A stretch of 64,000 nucleotides of DNA from Pseudomonas sp. ICMP22404 (GCF_006227205.1 NZ_VCNG01000004.1:248001-312000), one strand, 5' to 3'. Shown: positions 26,470 through 35,489, numbered from the stretch's first letter. Numbers and translations are program-made. Notes: generated by a model not told the origin, from the letters alone.

Positions 26470-27079
26470 AGCTTACAAGGGGTACGACACCATACGTGCT
26501 CAAGCTTTAGAGCTTTTCGTCAATAAGGGGGTCGGTCAAGTCAGCATGCGGGAACTGGCTCGCCATGTAGGCCTTGCTCCCGGCTCCCTGTACAACTACT
26601 TCCCTAGCAAGCAAGCTTTGTTATTCGACCTCATAGAGGAGATATATGACGAGCTCTATCTGCTGGTCCAACCTGCTAGGCAAGGAGCTGCCAAGGCTCG
26701 CTCCCTCTCGGACCTGATCGTTGCACACCTGCGCATGCACCGTCGGCGTCCGCAATCCTTTCGACTGGCGCTACAGGGCTTCGTCTATCTGGATGATGCT
26801 CAGCAGCAGCGGATCGTCCACAAGCGCAAACTGTATGAAAGCGCATTCATTGCCGCAGTATCCAACGCTACTTTCCCGGCCAACGATACAGGCTCGGTGG
26901 CTCTGCATGCCATTATCCAGTTCCTCAACTGCCTCCCGGACTGGCTTGATGATCGCCAGTTAGATGACGAGGCGTGCATGCTGCTTGTCGAGCAACTTAT
27001 CACGGGAGCACTCCGCGTATGCTCGGAGGCTAACTCACTCAGACCGGACAAGAGCGCCAACACGTACGTATTTTCATAA
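26456..27079 (+). CDS. TetR-family regulator
   Basis: A 207-residue TetR repressor. The N-terminal HTH lies at about residues 12-60: ALELFVNKGVGQVSMRELAR, then GLAPGSLYNYFPSKQALLFD. The C-terminal domain is all-helical. It overlaps the dehydrogenase gene by 14 bases in another frame and is the last gene of the plus-strand unit, so it probably controls that unit by feedback. It is also the last gene with the GC-rich composition before the AT-richer stretch. Confidence 0.88.
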   Translation: MSTAEAYKGYDTIRAQALELFVNKGVGQVSMRELARHVGLAPGSLYNYFPSKQALLFDLIEEIYDELYLLVQPARQGAAKARSLSDLIVAHLRMHRRRPQSFRLALQGFVYLDDAQQQRIVHKRKLYESAFIAAVSNATFPANDTGSVALHAIIQFLNCLPDWLDDRQLDDEACMLLVEQLITGALRVCSEANSLRPDKSANTYVFS

Positions 27080-27453
27080 TTTGAGGCCATACTCGTGCGC
27101 GCATAAGAAAAACAGTTGCTAAGCTCCGCGCAGAAGCGTCTACATACGCTGCCCAACAGTTATTTAAATCTTCTTGTTTAACGCATAAAGTTATATGGCT
27201 AATGAAAACGCACTGACTCAATCACGTCAGCCCCCTACGTTAAAATCAGCGTCACACTGGACTTAATCAGACCAACGTCTAGCCAATTATCGTTCGGCTC
27301 CTTCACTGCAAATCATCAAAAATCAGCTGATAAATTTTAGTTTTCAGTGGCCATCTAAAAGTACGATCGGCAAGGGGTTGTTTGGACGAGCTCTGGCTGC
27401 CAGTCTTGGATAGTTTTCCATCTCGAAAACCATCAACAATAAGAGATTTCCTC
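27080..27453. other. AT-rich gene-free interval, possible edge of acquired DNA
   Basis: A 374-base interval with no credible ORF. The composition changes here from GC-rich to AT-richer sequence. It includes a 10-bp palindrome ATCAGCTGAT at 27,322-27,331. No tRNA gene, tRNA 3' fragment or att-like repeat was recognised. The promoter of the following Gfo/Idh/MocA pair should be here. Confidence 0.45.
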
Positions 27454-28446
27454 ATGCTCAGAATAGGGGTTTTAGGATGCGGTCGGATTGGAAATGTGCA
27501 CGCTGCAAGTGTTGCGCAGACTCCATCTGCCAGATTGACTGCAGTAGCCGATGCAGTTCCTGCAGCTGCTCAAGCATGTGCCAATCGGTTCAATGTCGAA
27601 GCACGTTCGATTCAGGCCCTCATCAGCGCAAATGATATCGACGCGGTAGTCATTGCGACGTCCTCGCCCACTCACTTCGAGTTCATTCACGCTGTGGCGG
27701 ACGCAGGGAAGCCGATTTTCTGTGAAAAGCCTATCGATATGTCCTCTGATAGGGTTCGGCAGTGCATTGCCAAGGTAGCTGCAGCCGGGGTCCCTTTCAT
27801 GACCGCGTTCAATCAGCGCTTCGATCCACACTTCGGGACGCTTCAAAAACGTCTCGCTGCCGGCGAAATTGGTGAACTGGAATCCGTGTCCATCATTTCC
27901 CGAGATCCATCACCTCCGCCGAGAGAGTATCTTAAAGGCTCCGGCGGCATTTTCAGAGACATGATGATTCATGACTTTGACTTAGCTAGATTCCTACTAA
28001 ACGAAAATCCGACCCGGGTTTTCGCAACTGGTGCTGCTTTAATCGATCCAAGTATCAAAGAGCTGCATGATGTAGACACTGCGGTTGCACTGCTAATGAC
28101 CAAATCAGGCAAAATCTGCCAGATCTCTAACTCGCGGCGCGCTAGTTACGGTTATGACCAAAGACTTGAAGTGCACGGTGCCAAGGGCATGCTGCGAGTG
28201 AAGAATGTGCATGAAAATCAGGTGGAGAGCGCGACAAGCCTTGGCTTTACCTTACCTGTTGCAAAGCCTTTCTTCCTCGAGCGATTCGGCCCCGCTTATC
28301 TCGCCGAAATGGAACATTTTGTTTCATGCATTTCCATAGGCACTTCCCCCACGCCGAATGCAGAGGACGGGCTGATTGCTCAGCTGATCGCAGATGCTGC
28401 CACAGAATCCTTGGCGCTCGGCCAACCGGTCGATATTAGCTACTAG
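27454..28446 (+). CDS. Gfo/Idh/MocA-family NAD-dependent oxidoreductase (inositol dehydrogenase-like)
   Basis: A 330-residue oxidoreductase. The N-terminal Rossmann fold starts IGVLGCGRIGNVHAASVA. The family lysine is in PIFCEKPIDMS and the catalytic histidine region is MMIHDFDLARFLL. The pattern fits inositol 2-dehydrogenase/related sugar dehydrogenases better than MocA enzymes that act on heme, but the substrate is not certain. ATG 27,454 is used; an upstream extension has no family similarity. It is followed after 21 bases by a second family member. Codon use is AT-richer than in the preceding genes. Confidence 0.88.
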   Translation: MLRIGVLGCGRIGNVHAASVAQTPSARLTAVADAVPAAAQACANRFNVEARSIQALISANDIDAVVIATSSPTHFEFIHAVADAGKPIFCEKPIDMSSDRVRQCIAKVAAAGVPFMTAFNQRFDPHFGTLQKRLAAGEIGELESVSIISRDPSPPPREYLKGSGGIFRDMMIHDFDLARFLLNENPTRVFATGAALIDPSIKELHDVDTAVALLMTKSGKICQISNSRRASYGYDQRLEVHGAKGMLRVKNVHENQVESATSLGFTLPVAKPFFLERFGPAYLAEMEHFVSCISIGTSPTPNAEDGLIAQLIADAATESLALGQPVDISY

Positions 28447-28467
28447 TCCAATACAGTAGGAATAGCT

Positions 28468-29451
28468 ATGAAAATTGGGATTATAGGACTCGGAAATGTA
28501 GCCGAACTCCATCTTATAGCGTTGAAAGAGCTTGATCCTGATGCATATGTGGGCGGTTGGGGTAGAACCGCCAAAAGAGCGGAGCTTTTCATAGAGCGAT
28601 TTGGGGGACGCTTTTATACATCTCCGGAGACATTGCTCGCAGACGAGGCCATTGATGCCGTAATAATTTGCACCAATGCTGCATCTCATTTTACTTTCGC
28701 GAAGCAAGCGTTGTTAGCAAAGAAGCATGTTCTGCTAGAAAAACCTATTTGCGAAAGACCAGCGCAAATTCAGGAACTGGCGCAATTAGCGCGGGAAGCA
28801 GGCAAGGTTTGCATGCCCTCACATAACTATGTATACGCCGAAACGATGCAGCGGGTGCGGGCTCATATCGACGCCGGTCACTTGGGTGAAATCCTGAATT
28901 TTTGGGCGCTATACAATAAGCGCCACCCAGCAGAAATGGGATCGCCCGATCTGACCATGAGTGAACTGATGGTACACCACGTCTACTGCATGCTGTACTT
29001 CTTAGGACGTCCAGCAAGAATTTTTGCTACCGGCTCCAATGTTCATTTTGATGACCCGCAAGCCCATGATCAATTGATGATCGTTGCTGAATACCCTAAC
29101 GGAACAATTGCGAATCTGTGGGGAAGCTTTTCCGCCGATGACCGCAGTCGCGACCCTTGGTCTGTGTACTTCAAAATCATCGGAAAAAACGGTTCCGCCA
29201 TCGTCCCTTGGGACACCAACAAGTTCGGCGACGCAAGACTACCGTTCTGGGATGACGGAACATATTGGGATAGTTTCTATCAGATTCAGAAATTCTTCTT
29301 GGACGAGTGCCTCACCAACAAGAGAGGTCCACTATCTACAATGGCTGATGCGCTCGATGCTGCGGTGATTATGGATGTAGCGCGTGATTCGATAGCATTA
29401 CGCCAATCGATGGAAATTGCTTATATTAATATTGATGATTATTTCGCGTGA
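28468..29451 (+). CDS. Gfo/Idh/MocA-family oxidoreductase
   Basis: A 327-residue oxidoreductase with the Rossmann motif IGIIGLGNVAELHLIAL, the EKP motif in HVLLEKPICERP and a C-terminal alpha/beta domain. In place of the usual HxxD segment it reads MSELMVHHVYCMLYFLG, so the catalytic histidine pair is shifted relative to the upstream gene. It probably works on a related sugar, inositol or amino-sugar substrate in sequence with that gene. Composition is AT-rich and suggests transfer. Confidence 0.85.
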   Translation: MKIGIIGLGNVAELHLIALKELDPDAYVGGWGRTAKRAELFIERFGGRFYTSPETLLADEAIDAVIICTNAASHFTFAKQALLAKKHVLLEKPICERPAQIQELAQLAREAGKVCMPSHNYVYAETMQRVRAHIDAGHLGEILNFWALYNKRHPAEMGSPDLTMSELMVHHVYCMLYFLGRPARIFATGSNVHFDDPQAHDQLMIVAEYPNGTIANLWGSFSADDRSRDPWSVYFKIIGKNGSAIVPWDTNKFGDARLPFWDDGTYWDSFYQIQKFFLDECLTNKRGPLSTMADALDAAVIMDVARDSIALRQSMEIAYINIDDYFA

Positions 29452-29764
29452 TCACCTTCATTTTTTGCTCCGTTTCCGTTCGCCTCGTAGGCAAGGCAAC
29501 GCTTGCTACTTCCCGACATACGGCAACGGCCCTGCCGACCGCCTGCTCTAAAACCTAATAGCGCAACTACATATATATGGAAAATCGATAATTAATTTAT
29601 TTAATTTGGAGATAATCAGACAAAAAATCGGATTAAAACTTAAAATATAAGGGATGATACGGTCCTCCCCATGCGGGCATGGCGCATTGTCATGACTCGT
29701 TACGCTTTGATTTGAAAAGCATTCCGGAGGGCTTTGTCTATTTGACTATGGAGGTCCTCGGCGG
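29452..29764. other. Gene-free interval before the ICE module
   Basis: A 313-base interval with a markedly AT-rich core (about 29,560-29,655). A perfect CCATGC-GG-GCATGG palindrome lies at 29,669-29,682. No att site, tRNA fragment or ORF was recognised. It separates the two oxidoreductases from the first conserved ICE gene and is one of the places where the element's end could lie. Confidence 0.45.
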
Positions 29765-30505
29765 ATGCTTGCTTTCAATCGCCACAGTAAAATTTTTTAT
29801 CGGCCTATAGAGGTAGCGCTGCGCTGGTGTCTTCTAATGGCTTATGAAGCGCAAATTCTCCAGTCAGACTGGACCAATTTGGCTATTCTAAGGAGGACAT
29901 TTCCACAATGGCCGTGCCTGTATGTAAATACCGAGAGAATTATCGATGCGGTTAAGCATGGTGAACTGCCTTACGGCTGCCTAGGACTAACGGTTTCTCG
30001 TGGCACTCCTGTCGATATCTCGCAGTTAACTGTACGTCACACCGATCTTCGGATCTGGATGTCACAGTACTATCCTGAGCAAAAACCGCCCTTCCTTTTC
30101 GCCCCAAAATCGAATCAATTAGACAGCATAAATGTTGGGACTTACCTCGCGCTGCAAGCTGACAGAGAAGCTCTCCAGTTACAAGTCAAGAATATCAGCA
30201 CTGCTTATCAAGAACTGACTACAGAGCTTGAGGCTATCGGATTAGAGAAAGAACATATTCGACTTATGCTCAATAGCAACAGAAAAGTCAGCGACCGTAG
30301 TGAAACCGCTTATCTTCATATAATCGGTGCGATGCTGAATCTACTGTTAGGTCATTCCCCTTCCGGCAAACCTCACTCGGTTTTCAAGTCCCAATCCGCG
30401 ATAGTCGACGCCCTAATTGCTCACAACAAGGAACTCTCTGGCGTTTCTAAACGTACCCTGGACGAGAAATTCGCCGCTGCCAAGCGCAGCCTCTCCAAGC
30501 GCTGA
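29765..30505 (+). CDS. Conserved ICE-edge hypothetical protein
   Basis: A 246-residue protein of unknown function. The N-terminal half is mixed; a charged helical stretch at about residues 140-185 (LQADREALQLQVKNISTAYQ onward) is coiled-coil-like. The C-terminal part contains LHIIGAMLNLLLGHSPSG and the conserved-looking end GVSKRTLDEKFAAAKRSLSK. Proteins of this sort sit just upstream of the AlpA/ParA genes in related elements. GGAGG is 10 bases before the ATG; a start at Met25 is also possible. Confidence 0.75.
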   Translation: MLAFNRHSKIFYRPIEVALRWCLLMAYEAQILQSDWTNLAILRRTFPQWPCLYVNTERIIDAVKHGELPYGCLGLTVSRGTPVDISQLTVRHTDLRIWMSQYYPEQKPPFLFAPKSNQLDSINVGTYLALQADREALQLQVKNISTAYQELTTELEAIGLEKEHIRLMLNSNRKVSDRSETAYLHIIGAMLNLLLGHSPSGKPHSVFKSQSAIVDALIAHNKELSGVSKRTLDEKFAAAKRSLSKR

Positions 30506-30510
30506 GTTGT

Positions 30511-30543
30511 ATTGCGCTGCAATCCTCCTAATTGCGGCGCAAT
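30511..30543. promoter_or_regulatory. Stem-loop with anti-Shine-Dalgarno-like loop
   Basis: ATTGCGCTGCAAT pairs with ATTGCGGCGCAAT to give a 13-bp RNA stem (one G-U pair) with the loop CCTCCTA. The loop is complementary in five bases (CTCCT) to AGGAG at 30,605-30,609, the ribosome binding site of alpA 62 bases downstream. It could be a terminator, but no T-run follows. A pseudoknot that masks the alpA start is possible. Confidence 0.55.
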
Positions 30544-30617
30544 GACTCCCTTCCATTTCTGCTATTCAATTTACGTCACGTCCTATCACGCGCCAATCAA
30601 CGCCAGGAGTGACCATC

Positions 30618-30848
30618 ATGTCCAATCAGCTTTTACCTACTGCAGACTTACTCCAACCGCCCCTCGAACGTCATATCATGCGGCGCGACGAGGTGGAGCG
30701 TAAAACCGGTTTCAAGCGCGCTCACATCTACAACTTGATGAAGGAAGGTAAATTCCCTCAAGCCAAACGCATTGGACTGCGCGCAGTAGGTTGGGACTCG
30801 CTGGAAATCGAACAGTGGGTCGTTGAGCGCTTAGGCCAACAGGTTTGA
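30618..30848 (+). CDS. alpA: AlpA-family DNA-binding regulator
   Basis: A 76-residue AlpA/excisionase-like winged-helix protein. MRRDEVERKTGFKRAHIYNLMKEGKFPQA contains the HTH, here spanning about residues 18-46, and WDSLEIEQWVVERL is the C-terminal helix. ATG 30,618 was chosen because AGGAG lies at the normal distance; a GTG nine bases upstream would overlap that site. AlpA relatives in ICEs activate transfer or excision genes. It is four bases from parA. Confidence 0.88.
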   Translation: MSNQLLPTADLLQPPLERHIMRRDEVERKTGFKRAHIYNLMKEGKFPQAKRIGLRAVGWDSLEIEQWVVERLGQQV

Positions 30849-30852
30849 TGCT

Positions 30853-31695
30853 ATGCGTGTGCTATCGGTGGTCTCCACGAAAGGTGGCGTGGGCAAAACC
30901 ACAATAGCTGCCAATCTCGGCGGTCTGCTGGCGGATGCTGGTTTACGCGTCCTATTGCTCGATCTGGATAGCCAACCCACCCTCTCCAGCTATTACGCCT
31001 TGAACCAGAAAGCTGTTGCCGGCGCGTATGAGCTCATTGCACTCAATTTAACAACGCCTGCACAGATTGTTTCCAGGACCGTGATTGCAGGGCTCGACCT
31101 GATCATCTCCAACGACGCTCAGGGCCAGTTGAGTACATTACTGCTGCACGCCCCTGACGGGCGATTACGGCTGCGCAATTTGCTCGACGATTTCCGCCCC
31201 CGTTACGACCTGCTTTTGGTCGACACCCAAGGCGCACGTAGCGTGCTGCTGGAGATGGCCATCCTCGCCTGCGATATCGCCATCTCCCCCATCACACCGG
31301 AAATGCTAGCCGCTCGCGAACTACGCCGCGGCACTTTGAGGCTATTCAGTGAACTCGAACCATTTCGTCACCTGGGTATTACGCTACCACCGTTGCGACT
31401 GCTGCTAAACCAGGTAAATAGCATCCGAGTAGATACGCGAATGATCATCCGTGGCCTGCGCGAGGCCTTCGCCGGGGTTCCCAACATCTCTGTTCTAGAC
31501 ACCATAGTTCCAGACCGAGTGGCTTATCTCAATGCCGCCTCCCTTGGTCTACCAGCCCACCGAATTGAAACTCACCAGTCACGTAAACGACGCTCGCAAT
31601 CAGCAATGAAAACTATGCAAACGCTGGCCATCGAGCTGTTTCCGGAATGGCGCGAAGCGATTTCTAGGGTAAGCAGATACGCGGAGATTCGATAA
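30853..31695 (+). CDS. parA: ParA-family ATPase (ICE partition/maintenance)
   Basis: A 280-residue ParA/Soj ATPase. The deviant Walker A motif KGGVGKTT is at residues 10-17, the Walker A' region LLLDLDSQPTLS follows, and LLVDTQGARS is the Walker B strand. Soj homologues at this end of PFGI-1/pKLC102-type elements stabilise the excised circular form. Partner ParB is at 32,005. Confidence 0.93.
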   Translation: MRVLSVVSTKGGVGKTTIAANLGGLLADAGLRVLLLDLDSQPTLSSYYALNQKAVAGAYELIALNLTTPAQIVSRTVIAGLDLIISNDAQGQLSTLLLHAPDGRLRLRNLLDDFRPRYDLLLVDTQGARSVLLEMAILACDIAISPITPEMLAARELRRGTLRLFSELEPFRHLGITLPPLRLLLNQVNSIRVDTRMIIRGLREAFAGVPNISVLDTIVPDRVAYLNAASLGLPAHRIETHQSRKRRSQSAMKTMQTLAIELFPEWREAISRVSRYAEIR

Positions 31696-31780
31696 GGCGA
31701 ATTCCGAAGACGGTATTTCGCGCCAAATCATTTTGTTTGTTTAACCTTGAGGCCAACAGCGTTTGGCGAGGAGTCTTTTG

Positions 31781-31990
31781 ATGTTGGATCGGTTTCCCAT
31801 CGTCGTTCAGCCATCCATCCGACAAGATCAACCACCTAGCGAGGAGTACTGCACCGTGGTCTTTCGCCTGCAGCGTGGGCGCTCGGCCATGGGTCGTTTT
31901 CTCGCGGAACTGTCTCGGTATTTCGAAGATTCAGGAATAGCCGAGATCGTTAAGTTCGAGGTCGGTGACCATTTGCGTAACCGGCGTTAA
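31781..31990 (+). CDS. Small conserved ICE protein, unknown function
   Basis: A 69-residue protein starting MLDRFPIVVQPSIRQDQPPS. A GAGGAG site lies just before ATG 31,781. The rest (CTVVFRLQRGRSAMGRFLAE, then a short charged helix) shows no motif I recognise. Position between parA and parB in the same direction makes it a likely genuine gene of the maintenance operon. Confidence 0.65.
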   Translation: MLDRFPIVVQPSIRQDQPPSEEYCTVVFRLQRGRSAMGRFLAELSRYFEDSGIAEIVKFEVGDHLRNRR

Positions 31991-32004
31991 CTGAGGCTGT
32001 TCAA

Positions 32005-33630
32005 ATGAAGAAGCTCAGTCAGGAGGAGATCACCGAAAAACTGCACCAGGACCATTTCTCTCGGGGTCCAGAAGTGGAGCGACTGTCCGATCCAGTCATC
32101 GACACCCCCATGCTGGTCACGCTGGAGCAGTTGCGCCCCTACGAGCACAACCCACGCTTCATCCGTAATCCGCTGTACGACGATATCAAAGCCTCCATCC
32201 GCGAGCGCGGGCTGGATCAACCACCACCTATCACCCGCCGCCCGGGAGAACCGACGTTCATCATCCGCAACGGCGGAAACACCCGCCTGGCGATTCTCGG
32301 TGAGCTATGGCAAGAAACACGCGACGAACGCTTCTTTCGCATCCACTGTCTGTTCCGACCTTGGACGAATGAAGTCACCGCCCTGCTCGGCCATCTGGCC
32401 GAAAGCGATCTGCACGGCCAACTCACTTTCATCGAGCGTGCGCTGGCCGTAGCTAAACTCAAAACCATGCTTGAGCCGGATGGAACAGCACTCTCGCAAC
32501 GTGAACTCGCAAGACGCCTCGGGGCTGGAGGTTATCCGGTTTCTCAATCGCACATCAGCCGGATGCTCGACACCCTCGATCATCTGCTGCCCGCTATTCC
32601 GCAAACACTGTATGCCGGATTGGGCAAGCCGCAAATTGAACGCCTGATCGGTCTACGTAGCCAGGCAGAAAAAACCTGGAACCGCTATCCCACCAATACC
32701 CTTGCGTTCACCGAGTTTTGGCTCGACACCCTGGCCTACTTCGATGCCGACCCCGAGTCCTTTGACCTTGAGCAGATCCAAGATGAACTGCTCGAGCGAA
32801 TGAGCCGGCTGCTCGGGCAGTCCTACCGCATGCTGGCCTTGGAACTGAGCAATACCCAACGCACCCTCCCCATGGCTGGCATTGCCGTCGCTCTGCCCTC
32901 AGTGAACACCCATCTATCGAACGACAGTGAGGCTTCGACTTTGCCTCTGCCCTCTGATTTTGGCTCGACTGAGCACAAACTCCAGCCGACTTCTTCCGAA
33001 CCACACTCCAAATCAAATGAGGCCAGAGCCCTGGTCGAAGCCACGCCAGAACGCCCCACACCGCCTGAAACAAATGTCGTATCAGCGGTCAGTCCTCCCT
33101 CTCGCGTTCAACAGATTCGCGAACAGATCGATCGCGAGACATTCACCGAAGCGCCGCCAACCGCCGTGGCCCTTGTGGCCGACGATATCTGGAGCATCCC
33201 GCCAGCACTGGATACCCCCGAGCAACTGCGTTTCGCCATCGCCGGTCTGGCGCGGGAAATGGCGGCCTATGCCGGGCGTCCCGAGAGCATCATCGATCAG
33301 AAGAACGGATTGGGATTCACCCTAGACATGGAGTGGCTTGATCTTGCAACACCTCGTGCCACCGGCATTCACCTGCTGCTCTTGGCCCTGCTGCGCGCTC
33401 AAGACGAGGTGGACTGGGAGGATCGCAAACAACTGCCCTCAGCCCTGTTCGGGCAGCTGTTGCTGGGTGTGTATCAACTCCCTTTGACAGACCGTCCGGT
33501 CATGGACGTGGGGTTGGAGCGTCTACCCGACGGACTGTTGATCAAGCTGTATCGCCTGATCCGTTTGGCCCGTCGCCTGATCGACTTATCGCTTGCCCCT
33601 GAACACGACTCACCGGAGGCGCTGCCATGA
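32005..33630 (+). CDS. parB: ParB-family protein, PFGI-1 ICE class
   Basis: A 541-residue ParB-like protein. The N-terminal ParB/sulfiredoxin-type nuclease-like domain includes LEQLRPYEHNPR at about residue 36 and IIRNGGNTRLAIL at about 87. A central HTH (about 155-195, LSQRELARRLGAGGYPVSQ) follows. The middle region (about 290-400) is low complexity, rich in Pro/Ser/Glu. This length matches the large ICE ParB class (PFGI-1 type) rather than chromosomal ParB. The stop overlaps the next start (ATGA). Confidence 0.92.
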   Translation: MKKLSQEEITEKLHQDHFSRGPEVERLSDPVIDTPMLVTLEQLRPYEHNPRFIRNPLYDDIKASIRERGLDQPPPITRRPGEPTFIIRNGGNTRLAILGELWQETRDERFFRIHCLFRPWTNEVTALLGHLAESDLHGQLTFIERALAVAKLKTMLEPDGTALSQRELARRLGAGGYPVSQSHISRMLDTLDHLLPAIPQTLYAGLGKPQIERLIGLRSQAEKTWNRYPTNTLAFTEFWLDTLAYFDADPESFDLEQIQDELLERMSRLLGQSYRMLALELSNTQRTLPMAGIAVALPSVNTHLSNDSEASTLPLPSDFGSTEHKLQPTSSEPHSKSNEARALVEATPERPTPPETNVVSAVSPPSRVQQIREQIDRETFTEAPPTAVALVADDIWSIPPALDTPEQLRFAIAGLAREMAAYAGRPESIIDQKNGLGFTLDMEWLDLATPRATGIHLLLLALLRAQDEVDWEDRKQLPSALFGQLLLGVYQLPLTDRPVMDVGLERLPDGLLIKLYRLIRLARRLIDLSLAPEHDSPEALP

Positions 33631-34175
33631 GCTTGTCCTTCAATGTGCTCAACCAGGCCATGCTAACCCAAGTGCTGCACGAGTTGCGCCTGGGTAATCT
33701 GCAGCGCTGCAAAGCCCTCGGACTGGGCGAGGACGACATCTACCTGTTGCAGTCCTTGCCACCCACCACGCTGTCGCGCCTGACACATGCCACCGTACCT
33801 TGGGTCGAGGTCAAGATCGACTCGCCGGTGCTGCATCGGCTGATTGAGCAAGCTGATCGCGACGAACAGAACGAGCGCTTGATCAACCGAGCCCTCAAGC
33901 TGGGGGCCAGCAGCACCATCATGTACCAATGCTTTGGCTTAGCACATTCCGAAACCGCACTGCGTCGACGTCTACTCAAAATAGAAACCCGCAAGGGTCG
34001 ACCGCAGAACTTGAGCGAAGCGCAGGAACATGCGCTCTGGCAGCGCTGGTGTCAGCTGCGGACGCAAGACGGTACCGAGGATCAGCTCGACGCCATGATG
34101 ATGCTGGCGGAGGAACAACAGATCAGCTTGACCGTCGTTTGGCAGCAGATCGATCACTACAGCAATGCAACATGA
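33627..34175 (+). CDS. DUF2857 ICE protein
   Basis: A 182-residue protein of the DUF2857 family, a fixed component between parB and the STY4528-type gene in this ICE class. Mostly helical; the middle reads LINRALKLGASSTIMYQCFG, then SETALRRRLLKIETRKGRPQ, resembling a DNA-binding helix pair. Overlaps parB by four bases (ATGA) and the next gene by four, so translation is coupled. Function unknown. Confidence 0.88.
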   Translation: MSLSFNVLNQAMLTQVLHELRLGNLQRCKALGLGEDDIYLLQSLPPTTLSRLTHATVPWVEVKIDSPVLHRLIEQADRDEQNERLINRALKLGASSTIMYQCFGLAHSETALRRRLLKIETRKGRPQNLSEAQEHALWQRWCQLRTQDGTEDQLDAMMMLAEEQQISLTVVWQQIDHYSNAT

Positions 34176-35362
34176 ACACCGTCTCGCCCAACCGCTGGCA
34201 GCGCGTCCTTCAGCAATGCACCCAGCAATTGAATGAACGCTGGCCCGCTCGCCCTACTACCGAAAAACCCTCCAACCAGGCTCTGCAGGCTGGCTTTCTG
34301 TTCAGTGGCCAATCACACGAAATCGTCCCGCGTCGCTTGCTGCTGGACAATCGGCTGACGCCGTTGGAGCGTAATGCCTGGCAGGTGTTTCGACTAATGC
34401 TGCAAGGCCAAGGCATGGTCACACCGCGCTACGAGGATCTGCAGCCCTACCTGTCGAGCATACCTTACGGCGCGTCAGCCTCCCGTGAAACTATCGCTCG
34501 TGTCCTGACGATGCTCAGGCTTACTCGCTGGCTCAGCTTGGTGAGTCGCGGGCGCGATCAGGTTAACGGGCGTCTGCAAGGCTCACTGTATGTCCTGCAC
34601 GATGAGCCATTAACCCCCGCCGAAGCCATGGAACTGGATCAGGACTATCTGGAGCTGATCGGACATTGCCTCAGTCATGCCACCAAAGCTGTGCGTATTG
34701 TCGCCCAACACATTCTGGAAGAACTCCGTCAGGACACCAATATCGATCGGGACCGACTCCCAACACGCTTCGACTGCTGGGGAGATCGTTGGATACGCCA
34801 AGGATTAGACCTGGGAGCCGACGACGCGGTGCACGATTCTGAACTGGGTGGCGATCACCTCGTTCGGAATCGTACAGCCCCTCGTTCGGACTCCGAACCA
34901 GGCCTGAACGCCAGTATTTTCGGCACAGTTCGGAATCCGAATGCCGCCTGTACCGTATTAAAAGAAAGTATTTGTACAGTACCGCGCGCGACCCCAGCAG
35001 TGGATAACATGCTCTGGCCCAATGCGCTGCACCTGAGTCCGAACGAACGTCAGGCCGCTATCGTGGCGCTGAACAAGCTCAAGCCGGCGGATAGGCAGGC
35101 GGTGCTCAACGAGGCCGGTGCGCGCTGTGCGGCCGGCGGTATCCGCAAGCCCGCGGCGTATCTGATGGGCCTGATCCAGCGCGCGCTGAAAGGAGAGTTT
35201 CATCCCTGGACGGGTCAGACAGAACCGTCATTCATTGCAGAGGCAGCCCTGACAGCACCAGTGCGCTCGACCAGAAAACCGGGCGAACCCGCCTCCGCTC
35301 TCGCCCAAGCGTGTCTGAATGAATTGCGTCAACTGCGCGGTAAACGTCCTGGGCGTCAGTAG
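34172..35362 (+). CDS. STY4528-family pathogenicity-island replication protein
   Basis: A 396-residue protein of the STY4528 family, proposed to start replication of the circular ICE form. It opens MNTVSPNRWQRVLQQCTQQL. A winged-helix-like segment lies at about residues 95-125 (YGASASRETIARVLTMLRLT), as in replication initiators. The C-terminal half holds a less conserved linker and the helix QAVLNEAGARCAAGGIRKPA. ATG 34,172 overlaps the DUF2857 stop. The replication role is inferred from the family name. Confidence 0.86.
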   Translation: MNTVSPNRWQRVLQQCTQQLNERWPARPTTEKPSNQALQAGFLFSGQSHEIVPRRLLLDNRLTPLERNAWQVFRLMLQGQGMVTPRYEDLQPYLSSIPYGASASRETIARVLTMLRLTRWLSLVSRGRDQVNGRLQGSLYVLHDEPLTPAEAMELDQDYLELIGHCLSHATKAVRIVAQHILEELRQDTNIDRDRLPTRFDCWGDRWIRQGLDLGADDAVHDSELGGDHLVRNRTAPRSDSEPGLNASIFGTVRNPNAACTVLKESICTVPRATPAVDNMLWPNALHLSPNERQAAIVALNKLKPADRQAVLNEAGARCAAGGIRKPAAYLMGLIQRALKGEFHPWTGQTEPSFIAEAALTAPVRSTRKPGEPASALAQACLNELRQLRGKRPGRQ

Positions 35363-35370
35363 ACGTCAGT

Positions 35371-35397
35371 GGATTTGATGCCACTGGCATCAAATCC
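35371..35397. repeat. Perfect 27-base palindrome after the replication gene
   Basis: GGATTTGATGCCA and TGGCATCAAATCC form a perfect 13-bp inverted repeat around a single central C, starting 9 bases after the STY4528-type stop. The inner 12 bases GCCACTGGCATC recur as a direct repeat at 35,478-35,489. With a one-base centre it is a poor RNA hairpin but a good DNA dyad, so a protein-binding site (origin iteron or operator) is plausible. Confidence 0.7.
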
Positions 35398-35477
35398 AGG
35401 GAGTTCTACTGTGAGATCGCGAGCAGCCAAATCTGTGCAAGCCGGACAACATGCCCATAACTATCCACGGAAATAAC

Positions 35478-35489
35478 GCCACTGGCATC
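35478..35489 (+). repeat. Second copy of GCCACTGGCATC
   Basis: Exact 12-base direct repeat of 35,380-35,391, spaced 98 bases. It falls in the 254-base gap before the PFL_4669 gene. Half of the large palindrome is present here, so it may be a lower-affinity site for the same protein. Confidence 0.6.

Noticed and set aside
27080..29764. tRNA gene or tRNA 3' end as ICE attachment site
   Set aside because: Both gaps were read for tRNA-Gly and tRNA-Lys 3' ends and for tRNA folds; nothing convincing was seen. Without the other element end, direct repeats cannot be tested.
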